Source of the DNA: Ailanthus altissimus
Taxonomy: Eukaryota; Streptophyta; Magnoliopsida; Sapindales; Simaroubaceae
DNA length: 64,000 bases
Direction of reading: 5' to 3'
NCBI GenBank assembly: GCA_946807835.1
Contig: CAMPEX010000001.1
Coordinates: 2,185,001 to 2,249,000 of the forward strand
Shown here: positions 24,301 to 36,739 of the stretch, one piece after another
Numbering within the stretch: the stretch's first letter is position 1
How the letters are laid out: each line of letters opens with the position of its first letter
Translations under genes and position numbers: made by a program
The notes under the pieces: generated by a model
Databases searched by the model: none
Told to the model about the DNA's origin: nothing
The model's input: only the letters and a program-made list of their open reading frames with translations

Positions 24301-27300
24301 TACGAATAATATGCCGTTTGATTCATTTTGAGATTTTAAGTGCATCTACAGCCACTTTGTAGAAAAATATCCAACTCTCCGACCCTAAAATTTCCACAAA
24401 TGCGGTTCGAGGTTAAGTTACACGAACTATTCGATGTTTTTGAATTTTGTTTATTTTAGTGCAGAAAAATAGTCAAAAATAAAAAAATTTAACTAAAAAA
24501 GCAATACATCAATATGTATAAAAACAAAAACTTTCCTGACGAAAGAGAAATGGCCCCGGCTGAGCTGAGCTAGCAAATTGAGTGCCAAATGATGGAATTT
24601 GGCCTCTACCCACTGGGCCAAATGTAGGGAGCACCGATAGCTTGGAAACGGTATATCATAGCATAGTTCGGACACCTATAGCTCAAGATACAGCTTTTCA
24701 AAATTATTTGATTCTTCGACAAGTGGGTCCCAGTGGTTCGATGTCAAAATCACGCGTATAATACGTTGTTTGATTTGTTTTGAGATTCTATGTCCATTGA
24801 TGGTCACTTCGCACCTAAACTATTCAACTCTTGAGCCCTGAAACCCCAAAAAATATGGTCTGAGGGTAAAGTACACGCATTTTTTGAGGTTCTCAAATTT
24901 TATTTATTTTGGTGCAGAAAAATAGTAAAAAATAAAAATAATCATTTAACGAAAAAATTCGTACATCAATATGCTTTCTACAAAAAAGATAAAATTCTTC
25001 GAACTAAGAGAAAATGCTTTGGCCTAGTAGAGCGAGCAATTTATGGGCCCAAATGACAGAATTTGTCATTGATCGAAGGCCTCATCATTAGGCCATCGGT
25101 TTAAATGTAGGGCGCATCAATTGCTTCAAAACAGTATATCATATGCGATATTTAGACACCTGTAGATCGAGATATAGTTTCCCGAAGATTCTCCGATTCT
25201 CTAAAAAAGGTGTCTCGGAGGTCCGGTGTCAAAATTACGTGTATAATAAAAAAAATTGACTTGTTTTGAGATTCTAAGTCCATCTATTACCTCTTTGTAC
25301 TAAAATATTCAACCATCAGGCACTAAAACCAACAAAAATGAGGTCTGGGGCTAAAGTATAGGAATGTTTTGAGGGTCTCAAATTTATTTATTTTGGAGCA
25401 GAAAAAATGTAAAAAATCAAAAAACATTAAATGAAAAAAGCCGTTTGTCAATACACATTCTATTAAAAAAAAGATAAAATTCTCCAAACCATGAGAAAAT
25501 GCCCTAGTCGAGTCTGGTGTCAGAATCAAGCAATAATATGTCGTTTACCTTGTTTTAAGAGTCTAAGTCCATCTACGATCACTTCGCACCAAAATATCTA
25601 ACTCTCAGGCTTGAAACCCCCAAAAATGTATTTTGAGGTTAAAGTACACGAACTTTTAGAGTTTTCTAAATTTTGATTATTTTACCACAAAATAATAGTA
25701 AAAAAATAAAAAATATTTAATGAAACAATTCTTACGTCAATACGTATTCTATAAAAAAAATATAAAATTCCCTAAGCATAAGAAAATGCCATGGCCAAGT
25801 TTGATAGATTGATTTGAGTGCCCAAACGATAGAATTTACCTCAATCCGATGGCTTTAGTTTGGTCCGTCGGCCTGAATGTAGGATGGGCCCATAGCTTCA
25901 AAATGGTATATCATATGTAAGATTCAAACACCTGTAGCTCAAGATTTGGTTTCTCGAAGATTCTCTTATTCCTCTTCCCTGAGGTTGGGTGCCAGAATCA
26001 CGCATAATTATGACATTTGACTTGTTTTGAGATTTTAAGTCCATTTATGACAACTTCACACAAAAATATCCAACTCTCGAACCTCGAAACCCCAAAAAAT
26101 ACGATTTGGGGCTAAGGTACAAGAACTTTTTGTGGGTCTTGAATTTGTTTTATTTTGATGCAAAAAAATAGTAAAAAATAAAAAAGGTTTAATGAAAAAA
26201 TCTGTATGTCATTATGCTTTATATAAAAAAAAGATAAAATTCTCTAAAGTAGGAGAAAATACTTTGGCCAAGATTAAGGGAGTAATTAGAGGGCTCAAAT
26301 GATAAAATTTGGGTTTAACCCACCGTTCTCTCTTTGAGGCCATCGAGCCAAATGTACGGCACACTAATAACTTTGAAACAGTATATTATATGCATGGTTT
26401 GGATGCCTGTAGCTTGAGATATGGTTTTTTAAAGATTCTTCGATTCTCCAATAGGGGGGTCCTGGAGGTTTGGAGACAGAATCACGCATATATTATGTCG
26501 TTTGACTTGTTTTGGGATTCTAAGTCCTTCTACGGTAAAACTCCCAAAAATGCTTTTCGTGGCTAATATACACGAACTTTTTGAGGTTCTAGAATTTAGT
26601 TTATTTTTGTATAATAAATAATAAAAAATAAAAATCATTTAATGGAAATAATCTATATGTCAATAAGCATTCTATAAAAAAAAAGATAAAACTCCCCGAA
26701 GTAAGGGAAAATGCCTTTGTCAAGTTTGAGCAAGTGATTTGAGTGGCCAAACGATGAAATTTAGCCTCGACACGCTAGCCTGGGCCAAATGTAGGATGCT
26801 CCAATAGCTTCAAAATCGTATATCATACGGTGATTTAGAAGCCTGTAGCTAAAGATATTGTTTCCCAAAGATTATCCAATTCTCCGACAGGGGGTTCCCA
26901 AAGGTCAAGAGTTGGAATCATGCGTACAATATGCACTTTTTGACTCGTTTTAAGATTCTAAGGCTATCTAGGCTCACTTAGCTCCAAAATATCCAACTCT
27001 CGGTTCCTGAAACTCGAACCTTTCATAGGTCTCTAATTTTGTTTATTTTGGCGTAGAAAAATAGTATAAAAAAATTTAACAAAAAAAGTCATATGCCAAT
27101 ACACATTCTATAAAAAAAGATAAAATTCTACGAAGCAGGAGAAAATGCCTTGGCCGATTTTGAGGGCCCAAACAACATAATTTGGCCTCAATCCGCAACC
27201 TTGGCTTGAATGTAGGGTGCACTGATCTGAAATGGTATGTTATATGCATGATTCGAACGCCTATAGCTTGAGATATAATTTCTCAAAGATTCTCTAATAA

Positions 27301-30300
27301 GGGGGTCTCGGAGGCCTGTGTCAGAATCACATGTATTATATTCTGTTTGATTCGTTTTGAGATTTTAAGTCTATCTACGGTCACTTCACGCTAAAATATC
27401 TAACTCTTTGGACCCGAAACCATAAAAATGTGTTCTTGGGCTTAGGTACATGAACCTTTCGAGGTTCTTGAATTTTTTTTATTTTGGTGCAGAAAAATAG
27501 TAAAAAAAAATTTAACGAAAAAAGTCGTACGTCAATACGCATTCTATAAAAAAAGATAAAATTCTCTAAAACATTAGAAAATGCCTTGGCCAAGTTTGAG
27601 CGGCTGATTTGAGGACCCAAACGATAGAATTTGGCCTTGACTTGCCAGCCTCAAACCGAATGTATGACGTGCCAACAGCTTCAAAATAGTATATCATATG
27701 CACAATTCGGACGACTATAGCTTAAGGTATGGTTTCTCGAAGATTCTCCGATTCTCTGACAAGTGGGTGCCGGAAGTCTAAAGTTAGAATCATGTGTATA
27801 ATATGTCATTTGACTTGTTTTAAGATTCTAAGTCTATCTATGGCATATTATCCAACTCTTGGGCCCCAAAACCCGTTTAAACACATTCCGAGGCTAAGGT
27901 ACATGAGCTTTTCGAGGTTCTTGAATTTTATTTAATTTTATGCAGAGAAATAGTAAAATAAACCATTTAATGAAAAAAGGCACACGTCAATATGTATTAT
28001 ATAAAAAAAAGATAAAATTCTTCGAAGTATGAGAAAATACCTTAGTAGAGTTTGAGCGAGCAATTTGAGGGCCCTAAAGATGAAATTTGGCCTCGATCCA
28101 CAAACCTTTGTCTAAATGTAGGGCATATCGATAGCTTCAAAATTGCATATCATATGCGTAATTTGTACACTTAAAGCTCGAGATATGGTTTCTTGAACAT
28201 TCTTTGACAAAGGGGTCTCGGAGGCCCATGTCAGAATCATACATATTATATTTTGTTTGACTTATTTTGAGATTCTAAATCTATCTACGGCCATTTCACA
28301 CCAAAATATCTAACTCTCTAACCCCAATACCCTTAAAAAATACATTTCGGGATAAAGGTACACAAAGTTTTCGAGGTTCTTAAATTTGGTTTATTTTGAC
28401 ACAAACAAATAATAAAAAATAATAAATATTTAATGAAAAAAGTAGTAAGTCAATACACATTCAATAAAAAAAGATAAAATTTCCCAAAGCATGGAAAAAT
28501 GCCTTATCCGTATTAAAATAGCAGATCGACTATAGGGCATGTTGATAGCTTCAAAACGGTATATCATCTATGCAACTAAGGCGCTTGTAGCTTGAGGTAT
28601 GGTTTCCTGAAGATTTTGCGATTCTCTGACAAGCGTTCTCGGATGTTCGAAGTCAAAATCACGATTATAATATTTCTTTTGACTCAATTTTTAGATTCTA
28701 TGTCCATCTACGGTTATTTCACACCAAATTATCCAAATCTCAGGCCTTGAAACACCTAAAAACGCATTCTAGAACTAAGGTTCATGAACTTTTTGAGGTT
28801 CTCAAATTTTGTTTATTTTGGCATAGGAAAATACTAAAAAATAAAAAAAAGTTTAACGAAAAAAGCCATACGTTAATACGTATTCTATAAAAAAAATAAA
28901 ACTCTCCGATATAAAAGAAAATGCCTTGGCCGAGTTTTAATGATTAATTTGAGGGCCCAAGGATTGCATTTTTCCTTGACCCTATGTACTCATGTAGGGC
29001 ACACCGATTGCTTCGAAACGGTATATCATATGTGCGATTTGGATGCTTATAGCTTGAGATATGGTTTCCCAAAGATTCTCTGACAGGGGGGTCCTGGAGG
29101 TCCGATGTTAGACTCACACGTATTATATACCGTTTGACTCGTTTTCGAATTCTAAGTCCATCAAGAGCCATTTCACACTTAAATATCCAACTCTCGGCCG
29201 TTGAAACCCCAAAAAATACGATCAATGTTTAAGGTACACAATTATTTTTAGGTTCTCAGATTTTGTTTATTTTGGGGCAAAGCAAAAAAGTAAGAAATAA
29301 AAACTATTTAACAGAAAAAAATGTATGTCAATACACATTGTATGAAAAAGATGAAATTCTTCGAAGGAGGAGAAAATACCTTAGTCGAGTTTAAATGACT
29401 TGAAGACCCAAATGATGGAATTTGGCCTCGACCTATCGGCCTCATATCTCGAAACGCTATATCATATGCGTGATTTGAATGCTTATAGCTCAAGATATAG
29501 TTTCCCAAAGATTCTTCAATTCTCCGACAAGGGGTTCTTGAAGATCTGGTGTCAGAGTCATGTGTATAATATGTCATTTAACTCATTTTTAGATTTTAAG
29601 TCTATTTATGACCACTTAGTACACGAACCTTTTTGACGTTCTCAAATTTTATTTATTTTGACGCAAAAAAAATATTAAAATATAAAAACATTTAATGAAA
29701 AAAGTTGTACATCAATACACATTCTATAAAAACAAATATAAAATTCCACGAAGCAGTAGAAAATGCCTTGGCCGAGTTTGAGCGAGCGATTTGAGGGGCT
29801 AAATGATGGCATTTGGCCTTGACCTACTGGCCTCAATATGAAGTCATTGGGTCGAATGTAGGTTATGCCGATTGCCTTGAAATCGTACATTATATGCGTG
29901 ATTCAGACGCCTGTAGCTCGAGATATAGTTTCCCGAAGATTCTCTGATTCTCTGACAAGCGGGTCTCAGAGGTCTGATGTTAGAATCACACGTATTATAT
30001 ACAATTTGACTCATTTTGAGATTCTAAGTCCATCTACCGCCACTTCGCACTAAATATCCAACTCTCGGGTGCTGAAATACCTAAAAGCGCTGTTTGGGGC
30101 TATGATGTATGAACTTTTTCGAGGTTCTTCAATTTTGTTTATTTTTATGCAAAAAAATAGTAAAAAATAGTAAAAACATTTATTGGAAAAAGCCGTTGGT
30201 TGAAAAGCATTCTATAAAAAGAAAAGATAAAATTCCTTAAAACATGAGAAAATGCCTTGGTCAAGTTTGAGCGAGCGATTTGAGGGCCCGAACGATGCAA

Positions 30301-32203
30301 TTTAGCCTTAACCCAACGACTGTTGAGCTGAACGTAGGTTGCACTGATTGCCTTAAAATGGTACATCATATGCTCGATTCGGACGCCTGTAGCTTGAGAT
30401 ATGGTTTCCCAAAGATTCTTTGATTCTTCGATAGGGGAGTCCTAAAGGTCCGGTGTTAGAATCACCCGTATTATATGCCGTTTGACTCGTTTTGAGATTC
30501 CAAAATCATATGTGGCCAATTTGCACCAAAATATCAAACTCTTGGGCGTCAAAACCCCAAAAATACGTTTAAAGCTAAAGTACAAGAACGCTTTGAGGTT
30601 CTTGAATTTTTTTAATTTTGGCATAGAAAAATAGTAAAAGATGACAAACATTTAACAAAAAAAGCTCTACGTCAATACATATTCTAGAAAAAAAAAAAGA
30701 TAAAATTCCCCAAAGGAGAAGAAAATGCCTAGGCCGAGTTTAAGCGAGCGATTTGAGTATTGAAACAATAGAATTTCGCTTCGACCTACTAACCTCTATG
30801 ATGAATGTGTGGCACGCCGATGGCTTTCAAATGGTATTCATATGTGCGATTTGGACACCTATTACTTGAGATATAGTTTTCTAAAGATTCTTGGATTTTT
30901 TGACAACGGGCTTCCGAATGTCCGGTGTCAGAATGACATGTATAATATGTTGTTTGACTCATTTTGAGATTCAACTCTGGGGCTCTAAAATGCTAAAAAT
31001 GCATTCCGGAGCTAAGGTACAAGAAATTTTCAAGGTTCTTAAATTTTGTTTATTTTGGCATAGAAAAATAGTAAAACATCACAAACATTTTACGGAGAAA
31101 GCCCTACGTCAATACATATTCTAGGAAAAAAGATAAAATTCCCTGAAGTAAGAGAAAATGCCTTGGTCAAATTTAAGCAAGCGATTGAGTTCCCAAACAA
31201 TAGAATTTTGCCTCCACCCATCAGCCTCTATGAAAAATGTGGGGTACATCGATAGCTTTGAAACAATATATCATATGAGTGATTCGGACCCCTGTAGCTC
31301 GAGATATGGTTTTTTAAAGATTCTCCGACAAGGAGGTCCAGAGGTCTAGTGTCAGAATGACCCGTATAATATGCCATTTGACTAGTTTTGATAATCTAAG
31401 ACCATCTGCAGCCACTTCGCACCAAAAAATCTAAACTTTCGGGCCCTGAAATCCCAAAAATGCGTTTTGTAGCTCAAGTATAAGAACTTTTCAAGATTCT
31501 TGAATTTTGTTTATTTTGGTGCAGATAAATAGTAAAAAATAACAAACAATTCACCAAAAATGTTGTACATCAATATGTATTATATAAAAAAGATAAAATC
31601 CTCCGAAGCAATGAAAAATACCTTATTGAATTTGAGCAAGTGATTTGAAGGCCCAAACGATGGAATTTGGCCTCGACCCAATTGACCAAATGTAGGGCGC
31701 TCCGACAGAAAAAATAAAAAACATTTAATGAAACAATCGTACGTCAATAAGCATTTTATAACAAGGATAAAATTCTTCGAAGCAGAAGAAAATGCCTTGG
31801 CTGAATTTGAACAAGCGATTTGAGGGTCCAAATGACAAAGTTTGGCCTCGACTCATCGTCCTCCAAGTAGTCTATTAAGCCAAATGTAGGGCTTTCTGAT
31901 AGCTTTGAAATATTATATTGTAGGCACGATTTGAATGCCTATAGTTCGAGATATAGTTTTTGAAGATTCTCTGATTCTTCGACAGGGGGTCCCAGAGGTC
32001 CAGTGTTAGAATCACGCATATTATATGCCGTTTGACTCATTTTGGGATGATATTTTGGTGCAAAGTGGTCATATTATATACCATTTAAATTATTTTAGGA
32101 TTCTAAGTCAATTTACTGCCATTTTGCCCCAAAATATCCAACTCTTAGGTGTTAAACCCCTAAAAACGTGGTCTAGGGCTAAAGTACATGACCTTTTTGA
32201 AGT
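18371..32203. repeat. Satellite array 2, about 30 units of 0.42-0.48 kb
   Basis: The same family as 1561-6469, in the same orientation. Unit starts lie near 18556, 19031, 19460, 20020, 20498, 20966, 21448, 21899, 22325, 22808, 23249, 23730, 24168, 24625, 25105, 25877, 26353, 26790, 27208, 27660, 28118, 28519, 28996, 29437, 29855, 30333, 30805, 31239, 31690 and 31880. Most spacings are 400-483 bp; shorter ones reflect internal deletions, and near 25510 a junction removes one whole box. Units differ at many positions, so the array looks old and unhomogenised. Homology fades out at about 32203. Scattered ORFs up to 120 codons in both strands vary between units and are not supported as genes. Confidence 0.93.
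19100..20180. repeat. Recent segmental duplication inside satellite array 2
   Basis: The segment at about 19140-19580 and that at about 19675-20140 are much closer to each other than to other units. They share 'gcaaaaaggttgtatgccaa' (19319 and 19882), 'cctatata' plus 'atgagtaatttgaaggccca', and 'tcaagcagtagggtgtgcc'. The offset is 563 bp, so more than one unit was copied. The first copy lacks about 40-50 bp around 19199 that the second retains (the part with 'tccatctacggcaacg'). Confidence 0.8.
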
Positions 32204-33450
32204 ATATGTGAAGTGCAAATCATACTATGAACACTTTAACTTAGAACTTCTTGATTTTTTCTTCTTTATTTATCTCCTCCCCCAAACTTATTATATTATT
32301 ATATTTCTTTTAATCACTTTTGCAAAGAATTTATTCTTTTTCTCAAGCTCGGGGTATTATGCATTTAAACACTTTTTTTATCTTTTTTTTATACCCCCAA
32401 ACATAGATTGATATGCACCTTCAAGACTTATTGCTTTTAATTGCATTATCCTTTTCACACATATAACATTTTTTTTAAAGAATATTTTTGAGTAAATTCA
32501 AGGTTTATAGTGTTATCGATAGATTTTAGGATAAATAAACTTAAAGTCTTTAGGCTTGTAATGTGGTTAAATAGAAACAAATGGATAATTAGGCTCAAAT
32601 AAGGTGACTAAGGATATATATATATATATATATAAGGTAGGCTAAAAAAGGCTCAACCAGTCCAAAGATGACCTAATGTCATTTCCCTATTCATGTGATT
32701 CCTAGAATTTCATTTCAAGTAGTAATCAAGCAAGTTCTAGTCTACTTAAGCAAAAAGTATTTCTAAGAAAAAAAATTCAACTAATACATGCTTATTTCAA
32801 TGTGCCCATAAATAAGTTGATAAAAAAATAAAGTCGAAATCAGTTCAATATTCATGATATAAGAAGTATCTTAAGTATCTATTGTTTCTTAAAGACTGTT
32901 AAAAATAAATTCAGCCAATAGTCTAATTCTTATCATAGACTAATGATTATCTTCTTAATCAAAACTTAACAACTAAAAAAATACCCTACAAGATAACCAA
33001 TTAAAGCATGCAGAAAAATAAACAAAGGAAAGTGTGTTTCCCACCCCTAAACGTAAATCAGACATTGTCCTCAATGTCTAAAAATAAATTTAAAAATAAG
33101 ATAAACTCCTCTAGTAGATGAAGTTAAAGCATCGTAGTGTTGTGGTTTATTGATAGGATGGCGATTTTCTTTGCTCCCAACGCATGCAAATGCTTGTGTA
33201 GCTTTTTTGAATGCTTTTCTTATTGTTTTATTCCTACAAAGAAAAGAAACTAACATAATTAAAATTGAAACTAAATAAAATTAAAAATTACTTGAGTTAC
33301 CTCTCAAAAAGCGCTTGATTTATTGATTTAGCGTCATCGGCTTAATGTGGTTCTTTCTACTTTTATGAAGGATCAAAGTTGATGATGGAAGTATCTTTGT
33401 ATATGAGCTTGTTGGACTTTCTTTCTTTTGGCTTTCATATTTTTCTATTA
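32204..33450 (-). mobile_element. Athila-type Ty3/gypsy 3' untranslated region fragment
   Basis: No coding domain, but three landmarks of Athila 3' ends appear in order on the minus strand: 'gcgctttttgagaggtaact' near 33295-33315, corresponding to the common AGCGCT...GGGAGGCAACCC block; CATTGAGGACAATG at 33063-33076 followed by TTTAGGGGTGGG near 33040; and purine runs 'atgtttgggggta' near 32390 and 'aagtttgggggagg' near 32280. These are typical of the stretch between the last Athila ORF and its 3' LTR. A 61-codon minus ORF at 33256-33071 has no recognisable domain. Confidence 0.55.
32614..32634. repeat. (AT)n microsatellite
   Basis: About ten AT dinucleotides in a row within the Athila-type fragment. 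Confidence 0.95.
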
Positions 33451-33699
33451 GATCTTGGGCAGTAACTTGTTCCTTTTTCTCCTTGTGTCTCTTCAGAAAG
33501 ACTTAAATCCTAGACCAATGAAGTATTTCTTTTATTCCACTCTCTTTGATTCTCTCTTCTCTATACTTCTCTTTCCTATACTTCTCTTTCTTCTTCTTTC
33601 TTCTTTTTCTATACCTTAACACTTTCTTTTTTTATGTGATGATTCACCATCTCTATGTCTTTAAGCTCCTAGCATTTGGCATCAAAAACAAAAGTTTAA
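33451..33699. other. CT-rich stretch without recognised gene
   Basis: 33536-33615 is a run of CTT/TCT-rich DNA. An ORF at 33546-33752 is low-complexity Phe/Leu/Tyr and is rejected. Nothing else is recognised. Confidence 0.5.
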
Positions 33700-33845
33700 T
33701 TTACAATCACGTTCTCATAAGATGGGTACAAGAATGCAAAAATCTCTCTTAATCAGATTGAAAGTGGTTCATTATGAGATAATGTTATGTAATGATCCAT
33801 CTTATCAATACAGTGTTAGACGGGTCACAATGGTCTTTTCTCACT

Positions 33846-34133
33846 ATTGCTATAGTATGAGGGATTTGGTTGGTGTTATTGGAACTATACTGGTTAAACA
33901 TGAGATGAGACAAATATATATAAATATATTGCCCAATATTGCTATAGCGTGAGGGTAGTATCAGTAACATATATTTGATTATTGATAAGTTAATCTGGAA
34001 CACACTTACTAATATTGCTACAACGTGAGGATAATGTGTATTTAAGATCAGTAGTAAGAGTTGCATGAGATGCAATTGACAAGTCTTGTCTAACTGTTGG
34101 GTTTACAAAAGGCAATATTGTTACAGTGTGATG
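33846..34133 (+). repeat. Four short leader motifs in copia copy C
   Basis: ATTGCTATAGTATGAGGG at 33846, ATTGCTATAGCGTGAGGG at 33938, ATTGCTACAACGTGAGG at 34014 and ATTGTTACAGTGTGATG at 34117, spaced 76-103 bp apart, with unrelated DNA between them. Their position fits the untranslated leader before gag. Confidence 0.8.
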
Positions 34134-34919
34134 ATGGAGTAAACAGCCAATAGGGTCTACTTCCCACTATATAGTTTAAAAGAGTTTGAGAGAATAAGAG
34201 GATTATGTAAAGAAGTGAGAAAGCTTCTTTAGATTAAAAATGTATTAAAGTTACACATGTAATCTAAAGCGTTATTTATTAATGACTAAAAATGATCCAC
34301 TAAACATCTCCTAGGTATCTTATAGAGATGAGATCAATTTGAGCAATCCTTTAATATACTTGTTTTTTGCATAATAACTTTTTGGTATCAAGAAATATTC
34401 AAACTTGCCAATGAATCTGAGAATAGTCCCAGAGTAAAAAAAAACTTGGATATATTAATGATCAATAGATAATTAGAGGTGTTTCTAATAATATTTCTTT
34501 GAAAAAAGATAAAATTTATCGAAAATGGATTAAGGATGATTTGAGAGTCAAATCATATTTTCTGACCTCAATGTCTAATGATTTTCAGTAGAAGCATATA
34601 AATATAAAATGTGTAAGTAGTACAGTGCTCCGTCTAAAAACTTATTTGATATATCCAAACTACACATAAGAATAATCATTCATGGAAAGTGTTTCCGCTC
34701 CGATGAAGTTTAAAATAGTAATAGTTACTATTAAATATACCTTACCTTAGAAAAGATAGATCCTATAGATATCTGTTTATTGATTATAGACATTTCATGA
34801 CATGTGATGTTAAGCAGTACAAGGTTATGAGATACCACTTGTCATCTTATTTCAGCAAGATGTTGAATTATTTAAGTACTATTAGAAAGCTATGAAATGA
34901 GAAGTATAGCTTTATATAG

Positions 34920-36150
34920 AAACTTGAGATTTCCTAAACGTGGTAGCCGTTAAGACTTTTAAGTCACTTCTCTATTCTGGCAATAGCATTACATTGTATA
35001 ATTGATATTTTGTCCCAAAAATTATTAAGCGCATCATATCACTCCCTAAATTAGATAGAGAGGGTTATCATGGATACATCAAGAATAGTTCCTCATATAA
35101 ATATGATAATGATAATATTTTGCTAATTGAATGTCAGTTAATGAATGACTATTATATCTTAAATACAATTTGAAATATCTAGGTGAAGAGAACAAATAGT
35201 AGTTTTGAAACTTTGAATAATAATGATTTATGGGACATAAGATTAGGTCATGTAGTCGTGAGACAACTATCCCTTCTGTTTAAGAATATGCAGATATTTG
35301 ATGTGACTTTGAAACCTTGGCCAGTTTATGAATTTTAGATTTGAAGGGAAATAACCAAATACTTATGTAAGTATTAGATACTGACCCAATAATTTATTGG
35401 AACTTGTACATAATAATATATATAGTCCAATGAATCATACTACTATTAGGTGAGTTTCGATATAGATTTGTGTTTCTGGGAGACACATGATGAAAACATT
35501 TGAAACGTTCAGAGAGTTCTGACTGGAAGTAGTGAAATAAACCTTTATGTATATTCAATGCCTTTGATCAGATCAAGGCAATTTATACATGAACAGTAAA
35601 TTCACAGATTATTTAAAAGAGAATGGGATAGTCACTCAATATAATCCTCCAAGTACTCTTTAATGGAAAGGTGTTTTGGAAAGGAGGAATTAGACTTTAT
35701 TAGATACGGTTTGATTAATTTTAAGCTTCACCAATATTTTAAAATATCTTTGGGGATGTGCTCTATAAACTACTATTTATTTAATAATTAGATTGTCATC
35801 AAAAGTTGTTCTTTCTATTCTATATGAGATATAGGTTGGAAGGAAACTAAGTCTTAAGTAAGTTAATATTTGAGATTGTTCTATTTCAATAAAGAGTTAC
35901 GCAACAAGATAAACTTGCACCCAATAGGTACAAATAATGGTTCATTGGGTATCTCAATAACTCAATTGGATACCAGTTCTATGATCTAAAGGAGTGATAC
36001 ATGTTTGCACTTCGTTATGCCACTTTCCAAAAGAAAAAGTTTCTCATAGATCATGGAGATTGCAGAAAAATTGAACTTCGTAAATCTAAAAATAAATATG
36101 AATCAACGATGAAGCCTAAAGTTCAATTAAGTGAGATACTTACAACACAC
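34920..36150 (+). pseudogene. Copia copy C protease end, GAG-pre-integrase and integrase
   Basis: 34920-35190 resembles the end of the protease region (KTFKSLLYSGNSITLYN, LDREGYHGYIKNSSS, then NDYYILNT). 35210-35350 reads NNNDLWDIRLGHV, the GAG-pre-integrase zinc-domain start. The integrase follows in fragments: ELVHNNIYSPMN, MMKTFETFREF, then SDQGNLYMNSKF and TDYLKENGIVTQYNPPSTL (second catalytic aspartate region), ERRN (catalytic glutamate region), and WGCALYTTIYLI. Further downstream WVSQ and similar match the post-core. More than ten in-frame stops make it clearly non-functional. Confidence 0.78.
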
Positions 36151-36239
36151 TTTTTTTAAAAGTCTGAAAGGATATCAAGGGTTACCTGAGAAGTATGGAG
36201 GATAAGTTTCTAATTCATGGAGAAAGTTACTTATAAATG

Positions 36240-36714
36240 AGAGGATAGACAGACTTAGACTTTTAATCTGGTTTTAATTATAGAAGGTGAGCATCTGGTT
36301 ATGTATTTCTTCTCATCGGTACTGTAGGTAGTTCAGAGTACAATATACATATCCACAGCTACGTCTACCTTGGAGGGCAAATATGTTGCGGCTTAAGAAG
36401 CTTGCAAAAAATGTTTTGTGAATATATAAGTTAGTTACAGAGGTTAGAATAGTTCTAAGCTTAATGGATTCTATCCTACTAAATGCAACAATAACGGGAC
36501 AGTTGCTCAAGCCAGGAAGCCATAAGGCACACCAGAATTTTGATCCTGTGGACTCTGAATAGCACATAATTAGAAAGTTCTTGGCTATAGAGATGTAGTA
36601 ATATCTAGGAAATATTCCATGAATAATATAGCGAACTTATTAACTAAAGCCTTAACTCTTAATGTGTTAGAGAAACACATGGAGATGATTGGTATTAGAT
36701 ATCATCGTGAATGA
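36240..36714 (+). pseudogene. Copia copy C RNase H
   Basis: Fragments on the plus strand correspond to the copia RNase H: the GQ-LE-GKYVAA-EACK region near 36370-36410, YCNNNGTVAQARKP near 36480-36525, NMANLLTKALTLNV near 36625-36665, and the usual carboxy end HMEMIGIRYHRE with a stop at 36712-36714. The upstream reverse transcriptase is absent: integrase tail sequence passes into RNase H near 36150-36240. Confidence 0.75.
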
Positions 36715-36739
36715 CACTAAAGCAAGTAGGAGTCATTGG

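Noticed and set aside
18371..32203. Regular repeats considered as a CRISPR array
   Set aside because: Units are about 0.45 kb, contiguous and diverged, with no short direct repeat and unique-spacer pattern; the host is a plant.
32025..32411. 128-codon plus-strand ORF, the longest in the window
   Set aside because: It starts in the last satellite unit and ends in low-complexity Athila-type untranslated DNA; composition is Phe/Leu/Tyr-rich with no domain.
33785..34075. 96-codon minus-strand ORF
   Set aside because: Antisense to the leader of copia copy C, Ile/Leu-rich, no motif; it exists because the leader repeats lack stops on that strand.
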